From NCBI RefSeq assembly GCF_020567525.1, contig NZ_JAJCVI010000001.1:682001-746000 (forward strand): a DNA stretch of 64,000 nucleotides, read 5' to 3'. Origin of the DNA: Halorubellus salinus (GTDB taxonomy: Archaea > Halobacteriota > Halobacteria > Halobacteriales > Natrialbaceae). The notes under the pieces are model-generated. The model saw only the letters and a program-made list of their open reading frames with translations, was not told where the DNA came from and searched no databases. Every line of letters starts with the position of its first letter. The first letter of the stretch is position 1. The translations under genes and the position numbers were made by a program. Below, piece after piece: positions 34,721 to 42,200 of the stretch.

Positions 34721-35542
34721 TCATCCTTTCGTCGCTCGCAGCGAGAACGTCAGTGGCAGCTCGACGGGGACGTCGTCGGGGAGCCACCAGCGCCCGTGGT
34801 CGTCGCGTTCCATCCGGTCGTACATCGGGAAGTCCGCCCAGGGGTGGTCGTGGAGGAACTCGACGTCGAGGCCGGCGTCGCAGAGTGCGGTCACTATCTC
34901 GCCCATGGTGTGGACGAACTGGACGGTCTCGGTGTGCTCGAAGGACTGGTCGGGGTCGGCGTACGAGCCGTCGGCGTCGAGGTGCAGAGGGTCGTCGCGG
35001 AAGTACGAGAACCCCCAGTCGCCGAACTGGCAGCCGTCGGCGTCGACGTCGTGGAACGGCTCCGCGAAGGGGTGGACGTCCGCGAGGTAGTACGTGCCGC
35101 CCGGTCGGAGGTGGTCGGCGACCGTCTCCGCGAGGGCGTCGAGGTCGTCGAGCCAGCCGACGACGCCGAACGTGTTGAAGACGACGTCGAACTCGCGGTC
35201 GAGGTCGAGGTCGAGGACGTCGCCCTCGACGAACGTGGCGTTCTCGATGCCGGCGTCGGTGGCGAGGTCGCGCGCCTTCTCGACGGCGCTGGGCGAGAAG
35301 TCGACGCCGACCGCTTCCTCGCACTCGCGCGCCCACGAGAGCGTGTCGAGCCCGAAGTGACACATCGGATGCAGGAGGGTGGTGTCGTCGTCGACGACGT
35401 CCGCGAGCTCCTCGCGCTCCATCGGGTAGAGACTGGAGTCGCCCGCGAGGAAGCCCTCGACGTCGTAGTAGTCGGTGTCGGGGTGAACGCTGACGCGCTC
35501 GTTCCAGTTCGCGCGGTTCGTCGCGCGGTAGTCGTCGTCCAT
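34721..35542 (-). CDS. Class I SAM-dependent methyltransferase
   Basis: 273 residues. Starts MDDDYRATNRANWNERVSVH, a common head in this group (asn-Trp-N-R-), then LHPMCHFGLDTLSWARE, motif I EAVGVDFSPSAVEKARDLA, FVEGDVLDLD and VFNTFGVVGWL. The fold is that of small-molecule methyltransferases (UbiE/Tam-like); the substrate is unknown. ATG 35540-35542. Twenty-four bases separate its stop from the convergent metE stop. Confidence 0.85.
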   Translation of the reverse strand: MDDDYRATNRANWNERVSVHPDTDYYDVEGFLAGDSSLYPMEREELADVVDDDTTLLHPMCHFGLDTLSWARECEEAVGVDFSPSAVEKARDLATDAGIENATFVEGDVLDLDLDREFDVVFNTFGVVGWLDDLDALAETVADHLRPGGTYYLADVHPFAEPFHDVDADGCQFGDWGFSYFRDDPLHLDADGSYADPDQSFEHTETVQFVHTMGEIVTALCDAGLDVEFLHDHPWADFPMYDRMERDDHGRWWLPDDVPVELPLTFSLRATKG

Positions 35543-35616
35543 ACCGGTCGGAGTCGCGCGCGCGTCAAGTGCTTTCCCCGGGCGTGCGAGGGCGTCACGT
35601 GCGGTCGGTTGGGGCG

Positions 35617-35955
35617 TTACCGGAGGCCGCGGGCGAGCGCTCCGAACGTCGGCAGGCCGAGTGCCATGGCGACGGCGACGTCGCGGAGGAGCCCGAACCG
35701 GAGGAAGCCGCCCGCCGCGCCCGCAGCAGCGAGGTCGACGAGGAACACGGAGAGGACGACGCCGCCGAACAGGAACCCGGCGAGGAGGCCGCGGGGCAGC
35801 GAGCCCTGGGGGAGCGCGACGAGCGCGCCGCCGACGACGAGGCCGAGCCAGTGGACGCTCGCGAGCGCGACGCCGACGACGACCGCGAGCGCGGTCAGGC
35901 CCGCACGTCGCGGGTTCGAGAGCGTCGAGCCGAGTTCGGTGGCGAGGTCCGTCAT
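35617..35955 (-). CDS. Small membrane protein
   Basis: 112 residues with three or four hydrophobic segments (AGLTALAVVVGVALASVHWL, LGLVVGGALVALPQGSLPRG, LLAGFLFGGVVLSVFLVDLA) and no recognised domain. Its ATG overlaps the stop of the penicillin-acylase family gene by four bases (35952-35955), so it is translated after it and may assist it or be unrelated. Confidence 0.7.
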   Translation of the reverse strand: MTDLATELGSTLSNPRRAGLTALAVVVGVALASVHWLGLVVGGALVALPQGSLPRGLLAGFLFGGVVLSVFLVDLAAAGAAGGFLRFGLLRDVAVAMALGLPTFGALARGLR

Positions 35956-38465
35956 TCGCCGTCACCCCCCGAGTCGCCGGCGTCCCCGTCGTCGCCAGTG
36001 AACCGGACGTCCACGCCGTCGGGTGCGTCCAGGCCGAACTCGCGGAACCGCCCGGCGGCCCAGTCGTCGAGTTGGTCCGCGTAGTTCGCGGAGAGCGGGT
36101 CGCCGTCGTTCCCGCCGGGCAGTACCGCCATCGCGTCCGAACCGTCGTCGCCGACGGGGACGACCTGTCGCCACGAGGAGCCGACCATCGATTCCCGCCG
36201 GAAGTTGTTCACCGCGGTCGGCGAACCGTCAGTCGGGTACGCCGGGTAGTTCAGGAACTCGCGTTCGAACGGATGCGTGAGCGCGGTCCGGTTGTAGTCG
36301 CCGTACGTCTCGTGGCCCGCCTCGTCGATGGCGTCGAGCGCGTCGGCGAGTGCGGCGGCGGCGACGGCGCCGCGGTCGGGGTCGCTCCCGTCCGCGGGCA
36401 CGAACCACTCGCTGTCTTCCGGTAGGTTCCCGAGCACCCAGTCGTTGGGCGTGCCGACGTCGAGGTCGGCGTCCTCGAATCGTCGCTCGAAGACGCGTTC
36501 ACCGAGCTCGCGTGCCCAGAACGCGAACACGAGCGGTTCGCGGCGCGCCGTGGTCATCTCGCCGTCCCACGCGAGCACGGCGTCGAGTTCCTCGCGGACC
36601 GCACCCGACACCTCGCCGCGCGCGTCCTCGAGGAGCGGCCGGAGGTGGTCGACGCGGCGGTCGACCGCGTCCAGCTGGACGTCCCGGAGGAACGCGGGCG
36701 TCATCGCCTCGCCGCTTCCAGCGCGCTCGTCGAGGCGCTCGTAGATGCGCGCGCCGCGGAACGGCGACGCGTACCCCTCCGAGAGGTGCGCGGGCGGGTC
36801 GTCCGTGACGCGCTGGTTCGCGGTCGCGAGGTACCCCGGGTCGACGCTGTGTGGCATCTCCTCGAACGGAATGGTGTCCGCGGCCGCCCAGTCCGTCTCG
36901 CCGTACGGCTCGAACCCGCGCCACTCGCCCTCGCGCGCCGACCCGTCGAACGGCCGGGTCGCGGCGACCGGGTCGCCGTCCGTCCGCCGGACGGGCACCG
37001 TCCCGGTCGTGTAGTACAGCGTCCGGCCGTCGCGGTCGGCGTACACGAAGTTCTGCGTGGGCTCGTCGAACTTCGGGAGGGCGTCGAGCACGTCGTCGAC
37101 GCCCGCAGAGCGCCCGATGTCGTAGATGGACTCGATCGTTCGCGCCGCGGATAGCCCCGTCCACTGGACGCCGACGCGCCCGTCGGTCCCGGAGAGCGCG
37201 TCGCCGTCGCTCCTCCGCGAGAGCACCGCGCCGTGCACGCTCTTTGTCACCTCGACCGTCTCGTCCTCGCCGTCGGCGACCGGGATGGTCTCCTCGCGCG
37301 TCTGGAACTCGCGGAACTCGTCGCCGTACCGGTACTCGCTGCCGCCGTTGCGCGTCTCGTACGTGTAGAAGTCGATGACGTCGTACCCGGCGTTCGTGAA
37401 GCCCCACGCGCCGGTGTCGCTCCGACCGATGATGACGAACGGAACGCCGGGGAACGTCACGCCGCGGACGTCGCGCTCGCCGTCGACGACGACGTGCTGC
37501 TCGTACCAGACCGGCGGCACGCGCAGGTCGAGGTGCGGGTCGTTGGCGACGACCGGCTGGCCGGACGCGGTGTACTCGCCGTGCACGACCCACGAGTTCG
37601 ACCCGACGCCGTCCTCGGACTCGAAGCCCTCGAGCCACGACACGAGGTCGGGGTCGACCCTCTTACCCGTCCCGGCGCCCGTCGGTCGTCGACTCCTCGA
37701 CGTCGCGGACGCTCGACCGCTCACGGTGGCGGACTCGCCACCGGGCGGGTTCGGCTCGCGGTCGCCCGGCCGCAGGATCGGCGAATCGTGGTTGTCGGCG
37801 TCCGGGAGCGGGTACAGCGTCTCCGCGGTCTCGCGGTCGAACGCGTCCGCGACCGCGGCCCGACGGAGCGTCGCGAAACTCCCCGTGAGCCCCCACGAGA
37901 TCTGTTTCTGTGCGAGGATGGAGTCGACGGGCGTCCACGGGTCCGCGTCGTAATCGAGGAGTTCGAACTCGACGGGCCGGTCGGCGTCCTCGCGGTACGC
38001 GTTCACGCCGTCGACGAACGCCTCGCTCGCGGGCGCCGCGGGTCCGTCCTTCGCGGCGTCCCACGTCACCTCCGCGGCACGGGCGAAGTCCATCTGGCGG
38101 TTGAACCGGTCGGAGTCGACGGCGACCTCGCCGAACACCGCCGATAGCTCGCCGCGCATCACGCGTCGCAGGAGGTCCATCTCGAACAGGCGGTCGCTCG
38201 CCTGGACGTACCCGACGGCGTAGTACGCCGCGCGTTCGTCGCTCGCTGAAACGTGCGGGACGCCGTGGTCGTCGTACCGGACCGTCGCGTCGCCGTACGG
38301 CGAGTCGACCTCGCGGTCGACCCGTCGAGCGTCGGCGTTCCACGTCGAGCCGGAGAGCGGCGCGAAGTCCGCGAGGAACTGTCGCGCGTCCGTCAACGCC
38401 ATCCCGCCGACGCCCACGCCCAGCACCGAGGAGAGGAGCGCACGACGCGTCGTCTCGGAGACCAT
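35952..38465 (-). CDS. Penicillin acylase family (Ntn hydrolase) protein
   Basis: 837 residues. The head TTRRALLSSVLGVGVGGMA fits a twin-arginine export signal. The precursor layout of the family is visible: an alpha chain of about 240 residues, a Pro/Ser/Arg-rich spacer (about 235-268) and the beta chain starting at the nucleophile, Ser289 in GVGSNSWVVHGEYTASG. Further family signatures: VVANDPHLDLRVPP, GVTFPGVPFVIIGRS and WGFTNAGYDVIDFY. Members hydrolyse amides such as beta-lactam side chains or acyl-homoserine lactones; the natural substrate here is unknown. ATG 38463-38465. Probably processed autocatalytically and located outside the membrane (inference). Confidence 0.9.
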   Translation of the reverse strand: MVSETTRRALLSSVLGVGVGGMALTDARQFLADFAPLSGSTWNADARRVDREVDSPYGDATVRYDDHGVPHVSASDERAAYYAVGYVQASDRLFEMDLLRRVMRGELSAVFGEVAVDSDRFNRQMDFARAAEVTWDAAKDGPAAPASEAFVDGVNAYREDADRPVEFELLDYDADPWTPVDSILAQKQISWGLTGSFATLRRAAVADAFDRETAETLYPLPDADNHDSPILRPGDREPNPPGGESATVSGRASATSRSRRPTGAGTGKRVDPDLVSWLEGFESEDGVGSNSWVVHGEYTASGQPVVANDPHLDLRVPPVWYEQHVVVDGERDVRGVTFPGVPFVIIGRSDTGAWGFTNAGYDVIDFYTYETRNGGSEYRYGDEFREFQTREETIPVADGEDETVEVTKSVHGAVLSRRSDGDALSGTDGRVGVQWTGLSAARTIESIYDIGRSAGVDDVLDALPKFDEPTQNFVYADRDGRTLYYTTGTVPVRRTDGDPVAATRPFDGSAREGEWRGFEPYGETDWAAADTIPFEEMPHSVDPGYLATANQRVTDDPPAHLSEGYASPFRGARIYERLDERAGSGEAMTPAFLRDVQLDAVDRRVDHLRPLLEDARGEVSGAVREELDAVLAWDGEMTTARREPLVFAFWARELGERVFERRFEDADLDVGTPNDWVLGNLPEDSEWFVPADGSDPDRGAVAAAALADALDAIDEAGHETYGDYNRTALTHPFEREFLNYPAYPTDGSPTAVNNFRRESMVGSSWRQVVPVGDDGSDAMAVLPGGNDGDPLSANYADQLDDWAAGRFREFGLDAPDGVDVRFTGDDGDAGDSGGDGE

Positions 38466-38618
38466 ACCGTGGGTGTGAACAGGCCACGCACAAATAGTTT
38501 CACCCCCCGGCGGGAGCGTTCCCGAGCCAGCAACCCGTTCGAACCGACGGCTCGGCGATGGTGGGACTGAAGAATTCTTCTGCAAGTCCTTATGTGGCCC
38601 ACGCGACACGATTCGTGC

Positions 38619-40508
38619 ATGGAGGTTCCCGCTGACACGGACGTCCTCGAAGCGCTCGCAAGCCTGCCGACGCTCGCCCACCCGACGGTCTCCCCGGACG
38701 GCAGCGAGGTCGCGTTCTACTACGACGACACGGGCCGGAACGAACTCCACGTCCTCGACCTGGAGACCGGCGAACGCGAACAGTGGAGCGACGGCGAGGT
38801 CCCGCGGAACGCCCGCTGGTTCGTCGAGTGGGCCGCGGACGGCGACGCCATCTACTTCCACCTCGACGAAGCCGGCGACGAACAGAACGACATCCACCGC
38901 ATCACGCGCGACGGTGACGTCGAACCCGTCGTCGAGATGGACGGCCAGGTGATGCTACAGGACGTCGGCGAGGACGGCGACACGCTCCTCCTCGGGTCCT
39001 CCCGCGACGGCCAGATGAACGTCTACCGGCACGACCTCGCGAGCGGCGAGACGACGAAGGTCACCGACTACGACCGCGCCGTCTGGGGGTCGCACCTCTC
39101 CCCGGACGGCGACCGCATCGCGTACTCGACGAACGAGACCGACGACTTCGACAACAAGGACGTCTACGTCGCCGACGTCGACGGGTCGAACGCCCGGAAC
39201 CTGGAGATCGGCGAGACGGGCGCAGAGAGCCTCCCGGTGGACTGGCACCCGGACGGCGACCGTCTCCTCGTCACCGACAACAGCGAGGACCTCAGTCGCC
39301 TCGGCGTCTACGACCTCGACGCCGACGACATGACGTGGTACGGCACCGGCGAGTACGAGGAGGGCGGGCAGTTCTTCACGGAGGACGGGCAGCGCATCAT
39401 CGCAACGCGCTCGCGAGACGCGATCAACGTCCCAGTCGTCTACGACGTCGAGACCGGCGACGGACGCGAATTCGACCTGCCCGACGGCAGCGCCGGAATC
39501 GGGATGGGCGGCGACGCGAGCATCGACGCCACCACCGTCGCCGTCACCCACACCACGCCGACGACGCGCCCGGAACTGCTCGCGTACGACCTCGACGCAG
39601 ACGACACCGAGACGCTCGTCGAACCCGAGTACGGCCCGTTCGAACCGGAGGACTTCGCGGACGCCGAGTACCTCACCGTCGAATCCGACGGCGTCCCCGA
39701 CACGCCCGCCGAAGCCGTCGACCACGACCCCTACGAGACGTTCGACATCGGCGCGCTCCTCTACGACTCCGGCGAACGACCCTCGCCGCTCGTCGTCAAC
39801 CCCCACGGCGGCCCACGAGCACGCGACACCAAGTCCTTCGACCTCTACACGCAGGTCCTCGCCGCCATGGGGTTCTCCGTCCTCAAGGTGAACTACCGCG
39901 GGTCCACCGGCCGCGGCCGCGAGTTCGTCGAGGAACTCATCGACGACTGGGGTGGCGCCGAACAGGGCGACGTCGCCACCGCCGCCGAGCACGTCCTCGC
40001 CGACCGCGACTGGCTCGACGACGACCGCGTCGTCGTCTTCGGCGGCAGCTACGGCGGCTACAGCGCGTACTGGCAGGCCGTCCAGTACCCCGAGCTCTAC
40101 GACGCCAGCGTCGCCTGGATCGGGCTCACCGACCTCGAGGACATGTACGAGAACACGATGCCGCACTTCAAGACCGAACTCATGGAGAAGTACCTCGGGA
40201 CGCCCAGCGAGAACCCCGAGCGCTATCGAGAGCGGTCACCAGTCGAGTACGTCGAGAACGTCGACGCCCCGATGTTCCTCGTCCACGGCGTCAACGACCG
40301 CCGCGTCCCCGTCTCGCAGGCACGCATCTTCCGTGACGCCCTCGACGACGCCGACTACGCCGCCGGCGACGACTACGAGTACGAGGAACTCGGCGAGGAA
40401 GGCCACGCGTCCAGCGACCAGGACCAGAAACTCCGGATGTTCCGCCTCCTCGAGGACTTCCTCGACCGACGGGTCGACACGACCGTCGACGCCCCCGCCG
40501 ACGACTGA
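38619..40508 (+). CDS. S9 family peptidase (prolyl oligopeptidase-like)
   Basis: 629 residues. The first 360 residues are a WD40/TolB-type propeller (TVSPDGSEVAFYYDD, HLSPDGDRIAYSTNE), and the last 260 an alpha/beta hydrolase with VVVFGGSYGGYSAYW (nucleophile Ser at about 477) and the catalytic His in LGEEGHASSDQ (about 596). No signal peptide, so it acts inside the cell, likely on small peptides. ATG 38619 was chosen because the N-terminal propeller blade starts there; the upstream extension to 38592 has no support. Confidence 0.92.
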   Translation: MEVPADTDVLEALASLPTLAHPTVSPDGSEVAFYYDDTGRNELHVLDLETGEREQWSDGEVPRNARWFVEWAADGDAIYFHLDEAGDEQNDIHRITRDGDVEPVVEMDGQVMLQDVGEDGDTLLLGSSRDGQMNVYRHDLASGETTKVTDYDRAVWGSHLSPDGDRIAYSTNETDDFDNKDVYVADVDGSNARNLEIGETGAESLPVDWHPDGDRLLVTDNSEDLSRLGVYDLDADDMTWYGTGEYEEGGQFFTEDGQRIIATRSRDAINVPVVYDVETGDGREFDLPDGSAGIGMGGDASIDATTVAVTHTTPTTRPELLAYDLDADDTETLVEPEYGPFEPEDFADAEYLTVESDGVPDTPAEAVDHDPYETFDIGALLYDSGERPSPLVVNPHGGPRARDTKSFDLYTQVLAAMGFSVLKVNYRGSTGRGREFVEELIDDWGGAEQGDVATAAEHVLADRDWLDDDRVVVFGGSYGGYSAYWQAVQYPELYDASVAWIGLTDLEDMYENTMPHFKTELMEKYLGTPSENPERYRERSPVEYVENVDAPMFLVHGVNDRRVPVSQARIFRDALDDADYAAGDDYEYEELGEEGHASSDQDQKLRMFRLLEDFLDRRVDTTVDAPADD

Positions 40509-40555
40509 CGGCGACGACTGAAACCGAAGACTCACCGCGACCGCGCGACGGCACC

Positions 40556-40610
40556 CACCCGTCGCTATCGAACATAGTCCCGGGGACAGCGACCACACCC
40601 GTCGCTATCG
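40556..40610. repeat. Fifteen-base direct repeat between convergent genes
   Basis: cacccgtcgctatcg occurs at 40556-40570 and again at 40596-40610, 40 bases apart, in the 140-base gap between the convergent S9 peptidase and ndk genes. No other structure is evident. Confidence 0.5.
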
Positions 40611-40648
40611 GGTCGTGGAATCGAGTGAGAAGCGCGCGAACCGGCTGA

Positions 40649-41113
40649 TTACTCGTACAGCCAGGTCTCGTCGTGTCCCTCGTAGGACACGAGGTCGTCG
40701 TCGTCGAAGTGGATCGAGATCTCGCGCTCGTTCGCGCCCTCGTCCTCGTGGTCCGCCGCGTGCACGACGTTCCGGCCGAGGTCGAGCGCGTAGTCACCGC
40801 GGATGGTGCCGGCGTCCGCCTCGAGCGGGTCCGTCGCACCGATCATCTGCCGGACCTGCCGCGTCGCGTCCTCGCCCTCCCACACCATCGGGACGACCGG
40901 TCCCGAGGTGATGAAGTCGACGAGGTCGTCGAAGAACGGCTTGTCCGTGTGCTCCGCGTAGTGCTCGTGGGCCGTCTCCTCGTCGAGGATCTCGACCTTC
41001 ATCCCGACGAGCTTCAGGCCACGGTCCTCGAGACGCGAGATGACGGTACCGACGAGCCCGCGCGCGAACGCGTCGGGCTTGACCATCACGAACGTCCGCT
41101 CGCGCTCGCTCAT
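40649..41113 (-). CDS. ndk: Nucleoside-diphosphate kinase
   Basis: 154 residues. Balances the NTP pools by passing phosphate through an active-site histidine, here in LGRNVVHAADHED. Other conserved segments: ERTFVMVKPDAFARGLVG and the Kpn-loop region around GTIRGDYALD. Last gene of the L7Ae-S28e-L24e-Ndk operon, an arrangement widespread in archaea; its start overlaps the L24e stop by four bases. Confidence 0.96.
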   Translation of the reverse strand: MSERERTFVMVKPDAFARGLVGTVISRLEDRGLKLVGMKVEILDEETAHEHYAEHTDKPFFDDLVDFITSGPVVPMVWEGEDATRQVRQMIGATDPLEADAGTIRGDYALDLGRNVVHAADHEDEGANEREISIHFDDDDLVSYEGHDETWLYE

Positions 41114-41304
41114 TCGTTATCCCCCGAGTTCGCGCGACCCTCGTCCGTCCACTCCAGGTCGCGGGGTTCGCGGCCGAGGTCCGCGTTCTTCTCGCACTTC
41201 GCGCTACAGTAGTGAATCGTCGTACCGTCCGTGCGAACGAACATCGTCCCGGTACCGGGCTCGATGTCGTCCCCACAGTAATCACAGGCTCGAGTCTGGG
41301 GCAT
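41110..41304 (-). CDS. rpl24e: 50S ribosomal protein L24e
   Basis: 64 residues with a C4 zinc ribbon: ACDYCGDDIEPGTG (CxxC) and IHYCSAKCEKN (CxxxC). The spacing is that of archaeal L24e. ATG 41302-41304 overlaps the S28e stop by one base, and its own stop overlaps the ndk ATG, indicating tight coupling. Confidence 0.95.
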   Translation of the reverse strand: MPQTRACDYCGDDIEPGTGTMFVRTDGTTIHYCSAKCEKNADLGREPRDLEWTDEGRANSGDNE

Positions 41305-41528
41305 TATTGGCCTCCGATGGAGTCGGCCTCGCGGGCGGTCTCTCGCAGCTGGAGGACGTCGCCCTCGCGGACCGGACCGAGGCAGTTTCGCGTGATGATG
41401 CGACCCTGATTCTCGCCTTCGCGGATGCGGCACTTGACCTGCATGGCCTCACCGTGCATGCCGGTCTTACCGACGATTTCGATAACTTCCGCGGGCGTGG
41501 AGCCGCTCTCTGATTCTTCTGCGCTCAT
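41304..41528 (-). CDS. rps28e: 30S ribosomal protein S28e
   Basis: 74 residues, an OB-fold protein ending in [16 protein letters not shown], with [16 protein letters not shown] and [17 protein letters not shown] in the middle: standard S28e. An N-terminal acidic extension ([15 protein letters not shown]) is typical of haloarchaea. Six bases follow the rpl7ae stop. Confidence 0.96.
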   Translation of the reverse strand: MSAEESESGSTPAEVIEIVGKTGMHGEAMQVKCRIREGENQGRIITRNCLGPVREGDVLQLRETAREADSIGGQ

Positions 41529-41534
41529 GGCCTA

Positions 41535-41894
41535 TCAGAGGTCCTCGAGCTTCGAGGCGATGTCGTCGACCTGATCCGACGCGTCGCCGGCGTCGACGAC
41601 GGCCGCGGCAGCGCTACCGACCTCGAGGCCGGCGGCGTGCCCGACGTCGTCCTGGGTCTCCACGAACACGACCGGGATACCCTTCTCGTCGGCGAGCTCG
41701 GGGAGGTGCATGACGATCTCCTCGGGCTGGACGTCCTCGGCCACGTACACGATGGAGGCGTTCCCTCGCTCGACGGCCTTGGTCGTCTCGTTGGTTCCTT
41801 TCTTTACGCTACCTGTGTCTCGTGCGACCTCGAGCGCCTCGAGGGCGTCGTCCTGGAGGTCGGCTGGGACTTCTTTGTTGACGTAAACTGGCAT
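41535..41894 (-). CDS. rpl7ae: 50S ribosomal protein L7Ae
   Basis: 119 residues. K-turn binding protein that serves the ribosome, box C/D and H/ACA RNPs and RNase P in archaea. Key segments: [20 protein letters not shown] (RNA-contacting), [19 protein letters not shown] and [20 protein letters not shown]. First gene of its operon, preceded by a leader of about 140 bases (unusually long for a haloarchaeon), which suggests autoregulation as described for L7Ae in other archaea. Confidence 0.96.
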   Translation of the reverse strand: MPVYVNKEVPADLQDDALEALEVARDTGSVKKGTNETTKAVERGNASIVYVAEDVQPEEIVMHLPELADEKGIPVVFVETQDDVGHAAGLEVGSAAAAVVDAGDASDQVDDIASKLEDL

Positions 41895-42063
41895 GGTTGT
41901 TCACCTTGTCTACGCGTGGGCTCGCGCTCCCCTGCCGTCCGCGGACTCGGTGTCCGCTTGGGCCGACCGGCTGGGTGCGGGACGGCCCTCGTCCTGTGGG
42001 GCTAGGAGCATCATCAACCCCGCGTAGGGTGTACCTCGTGAGTTGCTGGCCCCACCTTATAAG
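41895..42063 (-). promoter_or_regulatory. Promoter and structured leader of the rpl7ae operon
   Basis: On the minus strand the TATA box cttataagg lies at 42055-42063, placing the transcription start near 42030 and giving a leader of about 135-140 bases. The leader contains the C-box-like TGATGA (minus strand, about 42010-42016) inside a GGGG...CCCC stem (about 42000-42021) and a clear hairpin GCGGAC-ACCGA-GTCCGC (41940-41956). Archaeal L7Ae is known to bind K-turn/C-box structures, including in its own mRNA leader in some archaea; whether these bases form a true K-turn is unproven. The gap 42064-42200 carries the promoter of the helicase gene. Confidence 0.45.
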
Positions 42064-42200
42064 AATGTTCAATCGGGTTTCGGTGTGTTGGGCGCTCGCA
42101 CGTTCCGGTCGGGCGACATTCCGGGTGGTGATGCGTCCTTGGAGGGTCCGACCTCGGTCGACGTGACGTTCTTCCGTGTGTGGCACGGAGAGACGCGTGA

